A DNA stretch of 22,730 bases from a virus: positions 1 through 22,730 of IMG/VR virus record IMGVR_UViG_3300047316_000185, one strand, 5' to 3'. Under the pieces are notes generated by a model, which searched no databases, had not been told where the DNA came from, and saw only the letters and a list, made by a program, of their open reading frames with translations. The position numbers and the translations under genes are program-made. Positions 1 through 6,978 of this stretch are shown piece after piece. Numbering within the stretch: position 1 is the first letter of the stretch; every line of letters begins with the position of its first letter.

Positions 1-1653
1 TTCCTTGGCGTTCGCCTCGTCGATTTTGCGAACCGTATCCTCGACCGCTTTCCCGGCCTGCGCGCGCCACTCCGCGAACGTTTCCTTCCACAGCTTCGTG
101 ATGGCATCGCCCTCCTTCACCGCCGCGATGTAGGCGTGAATCTGGACGACGTTTTTTCCCATGAGATTAGCGATCTTTTCCTCGCTCAATCCCAGGGACT
201 GCAGGTAGTCGACGTGCCCCTTCTCCTCTGAGGTCAGCCCCACCTGCGCCGCGTTGAGCGCGTCGATTGCCTCCTGGTGTTTCTTCGCGGCTTCCGACGC
301 GGCCTTCAGCCCGTCCTCGTATTTCTTGATTGCCGCCACCGAACCGCCGATGTAGGTGACGCTGATCTCGGCGCTTTCATTCGCCTTCTCAGCGATGTCG
401 AGATACGCCTTCTGCGACGCGCTCAGGGGCTCGATGCCCTGCGTGCGTAGTTCCTTGATGTGGTTATTGAGCACGTCGGTGGCGGTGGTGCCCTTCTTCG
501 TGGCGTCTTCGCCGTCCTTCGCGCCGGCGGCCAGGTGCCCCCACCCGGCGCTCAGCGAGGCGATGCCCTCGGCCGCTTTCTTCGTCGCCGCCGCGGAGGC
601 GTCGTAGCCCTTGCTGTTCGCGTTGATCCCCGCGGTCCACAGGTCCATCTGCCCGGTGATGAACATGAGGCCCGTTGCCAGCGGCCCGAGGGCATCTGCG
701 ACAAACGCCTTCGCGCGAATCTCCAGGTGCTCGATCGCCACCTCGAAGTCATGCGCCGATTTGATCGTGGCGTCGCTGATGATGGCGTCCTTCGGCACCT
801 CGTTCATCTTGTCGCGCAGCTGCCCGAGCATCGGCAGGAGGTTCTTCGAGAGCTTGGCGCCGAAGACGTTGGCGGCTTCCCCGTCCTTCAGCATCGGGTC
901 TTCGATGCGGCCCAGGGCTTCCGCGATTTCGAGGAAGGCTTCCTGCGGGCCCGCCGCCCGTAGGTCTTTCACCGACAGGCCGAGATCCGTCACCGCGCGT
1001 GTCGCCTTCGTGTCGCCCTCGGCGAGCTTGGTCGAGAAGGTTTCGACGCCGCGCGCCATCGTCTGCTGGTCGACGCCGAATTCGGCCGACACGTAGGACA
1101 TCCGCTGCAGCCCGTCAGCGGCGATGCCGGTGGCGCGGCTCAGATCCTCCAGCGCCGCGGCGCCGGCCAGGGCGTCCTTCGCGAAGTCGAACGCTTTCAT
1201 CGCCAGTTCGACGGCGCCCTGCACCGACACCCACTGCGCCACCAGGCCGGTGGCGAAGTCCGCGAGCTGGCTGCTGGATTCTTTCTGCTGGTCGGTGAGG
1301 TTCTTGGCGGCGGCGGCGATCTGGTTGACGGCGGCCGGCGCGGTCTGCCCGAGCGCGGCGAACTTGGCTTGCGCTTCGATCGCTGTCGCCCCGAGCTTGG
1401 TCAGTTCCGCGTCGGTGAGTTTGAGAATGCCGGCGGTGGTGCCGCCCGCACCGCCGAGCCGCGTCACCGCTTCGGCGGCGAGCGTCGCCTGCTGGATGAT
1501 GCGCACGCCGGACAGCGCGTTGCCGACGTTGTTCAGCCGTGTTTCGACCTTCGCGCCGTCAGCCTCGAAGCCCTTGAGGGAGTTCTGCGCTGCCGCCACC
1601 GCCGCGGTGAACGGGGCGAAGTCTGCGTCGAAGCGTCCGGTGAGGCCGGCCAT
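1..1653 (-). CDS. Tail tape measure protein (partial, C-terminus outside window)
   Basis: The reading frame opens at an ATG (1653-1651) and stays open for 551 codons to the window edge, so only the N-terminal part is seen. The protein would set tail length and form the lumen scaffold of the phage tail. The visible part is Ala/Lys/Glu-rich and helical, with no disulfide pattern. It contains the stretch LEDLSRATGIAADGLQRMS followed by a FGVD segment, which is typical of the N-terminal third of siphovirus tape measure proteins, and a few short hydrophobic helices further on. It starts 11 bases after the stop of the tail-chaperone frameshift extension, with AGGAG just upstream as a plausible ribosome binding site. 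Position right after the G/GT chaperones is the standard place for this gene. The call rests on position, size and composition rather than on a catalytic motif. Confidence 0.9.
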   Translation of the reverse strand, partial: MAGLTGRFDADFAPFTAAVAAAQNSLKGFEADGAKVETRLNNVGNALSGVRIIQQATLAAEAVTRLGGAGGTTAGILKLTDAELTKLGATAIEAQAKFAALGQTAPAAVNQIAAAAKNLTDQQKESSSQLADFATGLVAQWVSVQGAVELAMKAFDFAKDALAGAAALEDLSRATGIAADGLQRMSYVSAEFGVDQQTMARGVETFSTKLAEGDTKATRAVTDLGLSVKDLRAAGPQEAFLEIAEALGRIEDPMLKDGEAANVFGAKLSKNLLPMLGQLRDKMNEVPKDAIISDATIKSAHDFEVAIEHLEIRAKAFVADALGPLATGLMFITGQMDLWTAGINANSKGYDASAAATKKAAEGIASLSAGWGHLAAGAKDGEDATKKGTTATDVLNNHIKELRTQGIEPLSASQKAYLDIAEKANESAEISVTYIGGSVAAIKKYEDGLKAASEAAKKHQEAIDALNAAQVGLTSEEKGHVDYLQSLGLSEEKIANLMGKNVVQIHAYIAAVKEGDAITKLWKETFAEWRAQAGKAVEDTVRKIDEANAKE

Positions 1654-1664
1654 TGGTGCGGTGG

Positions 1665-2218
1665 TTACTCCTGGTCCTCGCCCCCGCGCAGCAGGGCAGC
1701 GTCTTCCGCGCGCAGCTGGTCGAGCAGAATCATGTAGACGTCAGGATCTAGATCTCGGACCCACTCATACCGCCAGCGGCAGCGTCGGGCGACGGCGAGA
1801 TTGCTAGCGATACGCTCGCGCCACCCTGGCCGTTTTTTTCCGCCTCGCGTTCTTTCTCCTGCGCCGCCTGGTGCGCGCTGATCGCGAGGTAGATTTCCTC
1901 CATCACGTCCTGCTCGAGTTCCCGCAGGATCAGCCGCACCTCGGCGTCGGGTTTCTTGAGGATCGGCACCGGGGCGCCGTCCTCGTCCACGAGCGTCCAG
2001 TCGACCAGGTAGGCGAGCACGGTGTTGAGGCGCACGGCGAACGGATTCGCGCGCAGTTCGGCGTCGCCCGGCGTCCGCGGGCTCGCCATGCTTTCCATCA
2101 GATCGTTGTGCTCGCCCCAATTCAGGCGGCGCTTCACGATCAGCGTGGCGCCGCCGGAGATCTTGAGGGTGGTGGTCATCGGTTGGACGAAGCGTGGTGC
2201 CATATCGGATTGCCTCAT
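1665..2218 (-). CDS. Tail assembly chaperone GT fusion made by -1 frameshift
   Basis: This is the long product of the tail assembly chaperone gene. Translation starts at 2218 in the G frame, slips back one base on the heptamer at 1838-1832 and continues in the -1 frame to the TAA at 1667-1665. The fusion would be 184 residues: 129 from the G frame and 55 from the T frame. The T segment begins RPGWRERIAS and ends LLRGGEDQE. It has no sensible independent start, which is what is expected if it is reached only by frameshifting. In lambda-like phages G and GT coat the tape measure protein before the tail tube polymerises around it. The next gene downstream here is the tape measure gene. Confidence 0.8.
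1748..2218 (-). CDS. Tail assembly chaperone, short form (G-like)
   Basis: This is the zero-frame product of 156 residues, starting MRQSDMAPRF at an ATG whose ATGA overlaps the stop of the preceding gene. The body contains a beta-rich start (TTLKISGGATLIVKRR), then an acidic helical part ending in a charged AQEKEREAEK helix just before the slip site. The tail after the slip site (GQGGASVSLA onward) is Ser/Ala-rich and low complexity, as in many G-type chaperones. It would act in the cytoplasm as a chaperone for the tape measure protein. Later ATG codons (MAPRF or MTTTLK) are possible starts, but the ATGA coupling favours the one given. Confidence 0.8.
   Translation of the reverse strand: MRQSDMAPRFVQPMTTTLKISGGATLIVKRRLNWGEHNDLMESMASPRTPGDAELRANPFAVRLNTVLAYLVDWTLVDEDGAPVPILKKPDAEVRLILRELEQDVMEEIYLAISAHQAAQEKEREAEKNGQGGASVSLAISPSPDAAAGGMSGSEI
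1832..1838 (-). promoter_or_regulatory. Slippery heptamer A-AAA-AAC for -1 ribosomal frameshift
   Basis: Read on the minus strand the zero-frame codons are GCG GAA AAA AAC GGC. The bases A AAA AAC are therefore in the exact X XXY YYZ phase needed for tandem tRNA slippage. After slipping, the ribosome reads CGG CCA GGG TGG in the frame that stays open to 1665. The position, late in G, and the direction (-1) match the programmed frameshift conserved in tail chaperones of long-tailed phages. GC-rich sequence follows on the minus strand and could fold into a stimulator, but I did not resolve a specific structure. Confidence 0.85.
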
Positions 2219-2487
2219 TGCTCGGGTGGGCCGAGGGGCGCGGTCAGCGACGTGCCGCTGATGATCACTTCCCCGGTGACAGGGAAGCACCAGGCCCCCT
2301 TATCGCGCGGCGCGGTGAAGTAGAGCGGCCGCTTCTGCGTGTGGCGCGTGTTGACCGCGGCGCAGGTGGCGCTCAGGTGCCACCCGGCCTTGTTCTTCAC
2401 AATGCGCCACGCCCGCAGATCCGCCACGGTGAGATAGCCCCGCACGAGCGACGCGGCGCCGCCGTGCAGGGTAATCGAGCGGAACAC
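2215..2487 (-). CDS. Small protein between tail tube and tail chaperone
   Basis: This gene codes for 90 residues from a GTG start (reading MFRSITLHGG when initiated). It ends LGPPEQ just before the chaperone start, with an ATGA overlap. The protein looks compact and beta-rich, with no membrane segment. Small proteins of this kind, often ending in GPPEQ-like tails, recur between the tail tube and chaperone genes of related phages, so a tail-associated role is likely. No biochemical function is known to me. There is a 13-base gap after the tail tube stop, and the start is uncertain because no ATG is available near the 5' end. Confidence 0.65.
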   Translation of the reverse strand: MFRSITLHGGAASLVRGYLTVADLRAWRIVKNKAGWHLSATCAAVNTRHTQKRPLYFTAPRDKGAWCFPVTGEVIISGTSLTAPLGPPEQ

Positions 2488-2500
2488 GCCAGGCTCGCGG

Positions 2501-2917
2501 TTACGGGAGCGCCGCCGTGGGAATCGTCCACGCGCCGGCCGCGTTGAACGTGCCGGCCAGCTTCGGCGCCTGGAGCGTGCAGTCGATGTCGGCGTCCATA
2601 TACGCCGGCCCCTTGAAGATCATCGTCGCTTCGTTTTCGTTGGTGCCGAGTTCGAGGACGCCGGGCACCAGGCCCGAGGCGGCCGCGGTGATCAGCGCGA
2701 TGTCCTGCGCGTTGAAGAAGCCACCCAGTGAGCCGCTGATGTCGGGAATGCCAGGAACGTAGACCTTGTTCGGGTCACCGAAGCAGGTCACGTCTTCCTT
2801 CGTCGTCTTCATGCTCAACTTCCACGAGTTGAGGCTGGCGATCTCCACCGGCGTCGGTGTCGTCACCGAGGCGTCCGGCGCCCACTTCACCGTCCCGTAG
2901 CGCCCTGATTTGATCAT
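2501..2917 (-). CDS. Major tail tube protein
   Basis: The product is 138 residues, starting MIKSGRYGTV. It is short for a major tail protein but of a size seen in some HK97-like tails. The sequence is beta-rich, with a KTTKEDVTCFGDPN segment, the pattern PGIPDISGSLGGFF and a hydrophobic strand-rich second half ending in AWTIPTAALP. This resembles the single-domain tail tube fold. It follows the tail completion gene through an ATGA overlap and precedes the small protein and tail chaperones, which is the invariant place of the tube gene. It would polymerise as rings around the tape measure protein. Confidence 0.8.
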   Translation of the reverse strand: MIKSGRYGTVKWAPDASVTTPTPVEIASLNSWKLSMKTTKEDVTCFGDPNKVYVPGIPDISGSLGGFFNAQDIALITAAASGLVPGVLELGTNENEATMIFKGPAYMDADIDCTLQAPKLAGTFNAAGAWTIPTAALP

Positions 2918-3387
2918 CGTCCTACCCTCATTGCTGCACCGTTGGTTACCCTGGAATACCCGGGATCGATCGCCATCTGCACGCGGTAATGCCCACCGCG
3001 GCGGGCCCATTGAATCGTGGTGTCGAGGCCGTCCACTTCGTCGTCGCGCTCGCGGTTCTCGCGGAACGTCGCCATCCACCCATAGCCCGGCACCGTCAGC
3101 GGCTGGTCTTCGAGCAGCGCATCGATGCGCGCCGCGGCGCCCTTGATGTCGCCGCCGGCCGGCGTGTTGAGCATCCGCGCTTCGACCAGGTAGAGGATGT
3201 CTTCGATCGCGCGCCCGCCGAAGATGCTGACGTCCTGCGCGTCGACCACCGACACGATCACGAAGCGCTTCGAGCCGGCCGGTGCGACGTTGATATGCAC
3301 GTTGTCGGGACACAGCGCCAGGAGCGCGCTGTCGCTGCACAGCCGCTGCACCAGGGCGTTATCGATGTCGCTCGAATCGCGGCTCAT
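2914..3387 (-). CDS. Tail completion / terminator protein (DUF3168-like)
   Basis: The product is 157 residues, starting MSRDSSDIDN at an ATG that overlaps the gp10-like stop as ATGA. The first part (LVQRLCSDSALLALCPDNVH, then KRFVIVSVVDAQDV) and the later EARMLN, IDALLEDQPL and GYGWMATFREN segments fit the DUF3168/gp17-like fold. This protein caps the tail tube and joins it to the head-tail connector. A longer frame upstream to 3444 exists but would overlap the preceding gene heavily, so the coupled ATG is preferred. The next gene is the tail tube protein. Confidence 0.75.
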   Translation of the reverse strand: MSRDSSDIDNALVQRLCSDSALLALCPDNVHINVAPAGSKRFVIVSVVDAQDVSIFGGRAIEDILYLVEARMLNTPAGGDIKGAAARIDALLEDQPLTVPGYGWMATFRENRERDDEVDGLDTTIQWARRGGHYRVQMAIDPGYSRVTNGAAMRVGR

Positions 3388-3791
3388 GGTTCGCCCGTCA
3401 CCGTCAGCCCGTGCCGCTCGACCATCGCCTTCAGGTCCACCCACATCTGCCGGCGGCGCCGGTAGTAGACCGGCAGGAACACCTTCTGCGCCGGCATCCG
3501 GCCGCGGTTGGCGCCGGTGGCGGTGTGCCGCGCCTCGGTGCCTTTTTCAAACCACCCGGCTTCTTTCATCGGTTGCCGCAGGACGGCGAGCACGCCCGCC
3601 GTGTTGTGGCTCATCGTCAGCGTCAGCCGATCGCGCAGCGGCCCCGCGGGATATTTCCCGCCGATCTCGCTGTGCGCGCCGTTGGCCGTGCCTTCCACGA
3701 TCGCCGTCGCCTCTTCGAGCAGCTGCGCGGGCAGCGCGCGGAGCGCCGCCTGCAATTCCGCCAGCCCCTCGAAGCGCACCTGGCTGCTCAT
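3384..3791 (-). CDS. HK97 gp10-like head-tail joining / neck protein
   Basis: The product is 135 residues, starting MSSQVRFEGLAELQAALRAL. The opening F-x-G-L-x-E-L-x-x-A-L pattern, followed by a long helix and later GTEARHTATGANRGRMPAQ with an aromatic FLPVYYRRRR segment, is characteristic of the HK97 gp10 family. Those proteins lie at the neck between connector and tail. Both ends overlap neighbours by 4 bases (ATGA), so it is translated together with the head closure protein upstream and the tail completion protein downstream. Confidence 0.85.
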   Translation of the reverse strand: MSSQVRFEGLAELQAALRALPAQLLEEATAIVEGTANGAHSEIGGKYPAGPLRDRLTLTMSHNTAGVLAVLRQPMKEAGWFEKGTEARHTATGANRGRMPAQKVFLPVYYRRRRQMWVDLKAMVERHGLTVTGEP

Positions 3792-4144
3792 GGCGTCAGC
3801 TCGGTGCAGGACAGCTGCATTTCAATCCCGCGCTCGGTCACGTTGGTGATGCCGTTCACGTGGAATTCCCGGCCGTTGAACAGGAGGCGCGTCAGGGTGG
3901 TGACCTGCGGGTGGTACTGGCCGGTGATCGTGTACATCGCCACCGAAAGCGTCGACCCTTCCGCCCGCGCCGCGCGCTGCTCGATGCCGCCCGCGCTCGA
4001 TACGATCGCCATCCACAGAAACGGCGGATCGAGATCGCCCCACGTCTGCGTCGAGCCGCCGTCGCCATTGGGCTGCGGCGGGCCCGGGTTCTGCAGCTGT
4101 ACCCGGTGCGGTCGCTCGGCGATCGAGGTGCGCGGTGACAGCAT
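3788..4144 (-). CDS. Head closure protein (SPP1 gp16 / head-tail joining family)
   Basis: The product is 118 residues, starting MLSPRTSIAERPHRVQLQNP. The N-terminal strand R-V-x-L-Q-N-P is followed by a disordered Gly/Pro loop and a WGDLDPPFLWMAI strand. Next come a polar helix, then YTITGQYHPQVTTLTRLLFNGREFHVNGI, and a final strand ending in SCTELTP. This is the head-closure barrel pattern, with the typical order R(V)xIQ...W...R...G+xF+V. It would seal the portal and connector after DNA packaging. It begins at the base where the connector stop ends and overlaps the gp10-like gene by 4 bases. Confidence 0.8.
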   Translation of the reverse strand: MLSPRTSIAERPHRVQLQNPGPPQPNGDGGSTQTWGDLDPPFLWMAIVSSAGGIEQRAARAEGSTLSVAMYTITGQYHPQVTTLTRLLFNGREFHVNGITNVTERGIEMQLSCTELTP

Positions 4145-4830
4145 CAGACCACCGCGATCGGCACGTAGGCCGCCAGCAATTCCTCGTAACCCTGCGGCGT
4201 CTGCGTGACGCGCCGGTCTTCCAGCACCACGTCACGCCCGAGCGTCGCCATATGCGCGGCCATCAGGCCCACTAACTGCACCAGCCCCGGATCGCGCGCC
4301 AGCAGATCGGCGGCGTCCTTCCGGCCGGCAATCACCTGCACCTGCCAGCCCTGGAACGGCTGCAGATTCCAGAACACCGTCACCGCCGGCCACGAGAAGT
4401 AAATGCGTCCGGCTTCGAGGTCGACCTGGTAGAGCGCCGGATCGAGCGTGGTGGTGTTGCCGAAGTAATCGGTGGTGACGATCGCCGTTAGCTCCTGCAG
4501 CGGGTGCGCCTGGTCCGGCAGCTGAATGACCGGCACCGGCTGCAGGAGGTCGAAGGTGATCGAGCGGACCTGCGCAATTAGCGCCCGGCCGGTATCGTGT
4601 TCGACGCGCACGCGCGCCGCGGCAATGAACTGCTGCATCAGGTCATCGCGCGGATCGCCGGCAGCCCAATCGAGGCCGGCGCGCAACTTCGCCATCGCCA
4701 GCGTGATCGGTTCTTCCTGCGGCGGCGTCACCAGGACGTTCACCGGATGCTGCAGGAAGCGCGCGTGGCTCTGCCACCAGTCGTTCCCGTAGCCGCCGTA
4801 GCCCTGCCAGTTCCAGAAGGGCGGATACAT
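4144..4830 (-). CDS. Head-tail connector (gp6-like adaptor)
   Basis: The product is 228 residues. After an aromatic N-terminal stretch rich in W, Y and G (residues about 1-25), it has VNVLVTPPQEEPITLAMAKL, a helix with DPRDDLMQQFIAAARVRVEHDTGRAL, and beta strands ending in VIAGRKDAADL. This is the gp6-like connector layout: a P-x-x-E-P-(I/V)-(T/S)-L start, then a helical bundle. It forms the ring under the portal. The aromatic N-terminal extension is unusual for the family. Start ATG and preceding stop share a base (TGATG). Confidence 0.85.
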   Translation of the reverse strand: MYPPFWNWQGYGGYGNDWWQSHARFLQHPVNVLVTPPQEEPITLAMAKLRAGLDWAAGDPRDDLMQQFIAAARVRVEHDTGRALIAQVRSITFDLLQPVPVIQLPDQAHPLQELTAIVTTDYFGNTTTLDPALYQVDLEAGRIYFSWPAVTVFWNLQPFQGWQVQVIAGRKDAADLLARDPGLVQLVGLMAAHMATLGRDVVLEDRRVTQTPQGYEELLAAYVPIAVV

Positions 4831-5066
4831 CAGCCCTTCTTCCCCGGCCGGCGGTACGTGCCGGTGCTAAAGGCATTAGGCGGCAGCGCCGCCGGTAGGG
4901 CCTCCGGCGCGTCCACCGCCCCCACCAGGCGCGGCGCGGCGCTGATGGCATCCCGGGCCGGCAGCTGCGCCACGATGACGTCAGGCGGCCCGGGAGCCGT
5001 GCAGATCGTGTGCGGTGCCTGGCACACCGGGCACGGCCCCGGATCGCGCTTGAAGAACACGCCCAC
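4830..5066 (-). CDS. Small CxxC protein of the head gene block
   Basis: The product is 78 residues from a GTG start (reading VGVFFKRDPG) one base after the stop of the preceding gene. It has CPVCQAPHTIC near the N-terminus, a CxxC plus downstream His and Cys that could form a small metal site. An Ala/Pro-rich middle and a basic end (TYRRPGKKG) follow. Small proteins with a GPCPVCGAPHTxC signature are common between capsid and connector in HK97-like phages, and their role is unknown. The frame is open further upstream, but that part lies inside the neighbouring gene. Confidence 0.65.
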   Translation of the reverse strand: MGVFFKRDPGPCPVCQAPHTICTAPGPPDVIVAQLPARDAISAAPRLVGAVDAPEALPAALPPNAFSTGTYRRPGKKG

Positions 5067-5067
5067 G

Positions 5068-5286
5068 TCAGCCTCGGTGCTTCGGCGCCGGGCCGGGCGC
5101 GATCGGGTGTTCCGGGTGGCCGGCCCCCGGGCGGCCTGGCGTATCAGGCGGGCCGGCGATCGGATGCCCTGGCCGGCGCTGCACGCCTGCGTCATCCACG
5201 GGCGGCACGTCTTCGGACGGTACCGCGCGATCGTTCGACTCGCCGGGCTCGTAGGTGTTCGTGCCGTCTTCGTTGTAGGTCGCCAT
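5068..5286 (-). CDS. Small Pro/Gly-rich protein, N-terminus paralogous to next gene
   Basis: The product is 72 residues, starting MATYNEDGTNTYEPGESN after a good GGAGG ribosome binding site. The first 23 residues match the start of the neighbouring 107-residue protein (MATY..GT...PG..N.(K/R)AVP). The rest is a low-complexity Pro/Gly/His tail with GHPIAGPP and GHPEHPIAPGP repeats and no predicted fold. It may be a capsid-decoration or linker-type protein. I do not recognise a family. It overlaps nothing and is followed directly by the CxxC gene. Confidence 0.6.
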   Translation of the reverse strand: MATYNEDGTNTYEPGESNDRAVPSEDVPPVDDAGVQRRPGHPIAGPPDTPGRPGAGHPEHPIAPGPAPKHRG

Positions 5287-5300
5287 CGTGCCTCCGTGTG

Positions 5301-5624
5301 TTACGTGACTGAAAACGCCGCGGGCGTCGAATAGCCGTTGCCGGCTTTCACGAACACCGGCACCGCGCGTGCGGTGTTGCCGGCCACTTCCGTGATCGAC
5401 GCCGAGACATCCGTTGCTGAATTCACCGTCGTCGCTTTGTCCACACCGTCGTAGTTCAGGACGGCGCCCGCGGCGAAGCCGGCGCCGAGCGCGTGTAGGG
5501 TGAAGGCCACGCCGTCGCGGCCGTGCGCTGGCGGCGTGAACCCGCTGAGGAACACGGCGGGCACCGCCTTCGCGTTGGTGTCGCCTGGCACTTCCGTGGT
5601 GCCGCTCTGCGAATAGGTCGCCAT
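5301..5624 (-). CDS. Small beta-rich protein after capsid (possible decoration / Ig-like)
   Basis: The product is 107 residues, starting MATYSQSGTTEVPGDTN. After the shared N-terminal motif it has an Ig/IPT-like alternation of short strands: GVAFTLHALGAGF, a VLNYDG turn, then SITEVAGNTARAVPVFV and a closing YSTPAAFSVT strand. That shape resembles small Ig-like domains attached to phage capsids or tails. It lies straight after the major capsid gene, where decoration proteins are often found. This role is inferred from fold appearance and position only. Confidence 0.6.
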   Translation of the reverse strand: MATYSQSGTTEVPGDTNAKAVPAVFLSGFTPPAHGRDGVAFTLHALGAGFAAGAVLNYDGVDKATTVNSATDVSASITEVAGNTARAVPVFVKAGNGYSTPAAFSVT

Positions 5625-5676
5625 CGGTGGATCTCCCGAAAGAGGACGGCCCGCGGCCAGGCCGTCCTCGCGGTGT

Positions 5677-6957
5677 TTACGTGAGGCCGGTGGCCGTGCC
5701 GAACGCGCCGGGCCGGTAGACGCAGAGCGCCAGCCGTTCCTCCGCGCGGATCGCCACCAGGTTCTTGATGAAGAAATCCTGATGGCTGTTCGATGCTTCG
5801 ACGCGCAGCCCGCCGGACGAAAAGACCTGCGCCTGCGAGGCGAACGCGCCGGTCAGGCCGACACCCGCCGCGATCGACGGCGTGACGTCGACCGGCAGGC
5901 CCCACAACGTCGGCGCCGGACCTGCCTGGAAGGGCCCGCCCCCGATGTAGCGGCCCATCGTGTCCTTCGCCAGCGCGGTGCTCTGCCAGTTCGCCGGGTT
6001 CATCACGTGCCCGTCCGGCATGGTGAAGGAGGCGTTGAACACCTTCATCATCGCCTTGTACATGACGTCGGCGTTCGTATCGGGCGCCACGAGCGCGACG
6101 GCCGGCGTGAGGCCCGGGCGGTTCAGCAGGCCGAGCAGATTTGGAGCGGTCCCATTGCCATTTAGAAGCTGGTCCTCCTCAGTCAGCCCGACACCGAGGC
6201 GCAGGCGCGCGTCGATGTAGCTGGCGATCTGCGCCACGTCTTCGAGCATTTCTTCCGTAACAGGGAGCCAGTGCGCGATCTTCGTCACGAGGTCGGTGTG
6301 CTGGCTGAAGACCAGCGCGCTTTCCGGTTTCGCCGCGCCTTCCGCCACCGTCGCCGCGGCGTTGGTGAAGGTGGTTTCCTGCATGTAGATGATCGCGTTC
6401 GACGTGGTGGTGCCGGCCGCCAGCAGATCGCGGATCGTCAGCTGCTTGAACTTCAGCGGGACGATCCCGGGCAGGTACTGCGGGGCGATCAGCGCGGCGC
6501 CGGAGCCGGCCCCTTCCGTCAGCGTGGTGCTGTAGAAGCCGGGCTCGATGAGTTCGGCTGACGGCGAGTTCCAGCTGCGCGAGCCGCGGTTGCGCTTCTG
6601 CAGGAAGAACTGCCCCGCCTCCGACTCCGTCCACTGCATGCCGTACGATTTGCGGATGACGCGCTCGGTGCTGGCCGCATCGTGCGGCTTCATGCCGGAC
6701 GTCAGCCGATCGATCTCGGTCTGCAGCGCCGATTCGCCCCGCGCCGACGCGAGCCGGCCCTTGATGCCGTTGGCGTCATCGATGATGGTCTGAATGGCGG
6801 CCTTCTCGGCGTCCGTCATCAGGCGGCCGGTGCTCGTGACCTTGCCGGCGGCGTCTTTTTCCTCGTGCGCCTGGCAGGTCTGCATGGTCTTTTCGAGCAG
6901 CGAGGTGGCGGCGCCACGGCGCTGGTCGAGATCCCGTTCTAACTGCGCGATATTCAT
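5677..6957 (-). CDS. Major capsid protein, HK97 fold
   Basis: The product is 426 residues. Residues about 1-95 are a charged coiled-coil region that matches the scaffolding delta domain of HK97 gp5-type proteins, which the protease removes during maturation. The core shows LIAPQYLPGIVPL, a helix ending in PVTEEMLED (about 232-240), LLNGNGTAPNLLGLL (about 264-278) and, near the end, RAEERLALCVYRP. All of these are typical HK97-fold landmarks. The gene sits between the S49 protease and the small capsid-associated genes. The start ATG at 6957 has a purine-rich GGAG/AGGA upstream. No chimeric insertion is seen. Confidence 0.95.
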   Translation of the reverse strand: MNIAQLERDLDQRRGAATSLLEKTMQTCQAHEEKDAAGKVTSTGRLMTDAEKAAIQTIIDDANGIKGRLASARGESALQTEIDRLTSGMKPHDAASTERVIRKSYGMQWTESEAGQFFLQKRNRGSRSWNSPSAELIEPGFYSTTLTEGAGSGAALIAPQYLPGIVPLKFKQLTIRDLLAAGTTTSNAIIYMQETTFTNAAATVAEGAAKPESALVFSQHTDLVTKIAHWLPVTEEMLEDVAQIASYIDARLRLGVGLTEEDQLLNGNGTAPNLLGLLNRPGLTPAVALVAPDTNADVMYKAMMKVFNASFTMPDGHVMNPANWQSTALAKDTMGRYIGGGPFQAGPAPTLWGLPVDVTPSIAAGVGLTGAFASQAQVFSSGGLRVEASNSHQDFFIKNLVAIRAEERLALCVYRPGAFGTATGLT

Positions 6958-6978
6958 GGTCCTACTCCCGCACTGTGA

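Noticed and set aside
3852-3867. Possible second parS (CACGTG core with GGAA on one side)
   Set aside because: Only the core and part of one arm match; the TGTT/AACA arms are missing. It lies inside the head closure gene and is explained by codons.
3197-4138. 313-codon plus-strand frame across neck genes
   Set aside because: The minus-strand head closure and gp10-like genes explain this DNA. The plus translation is Ser/Arg/Ala-rich noise.
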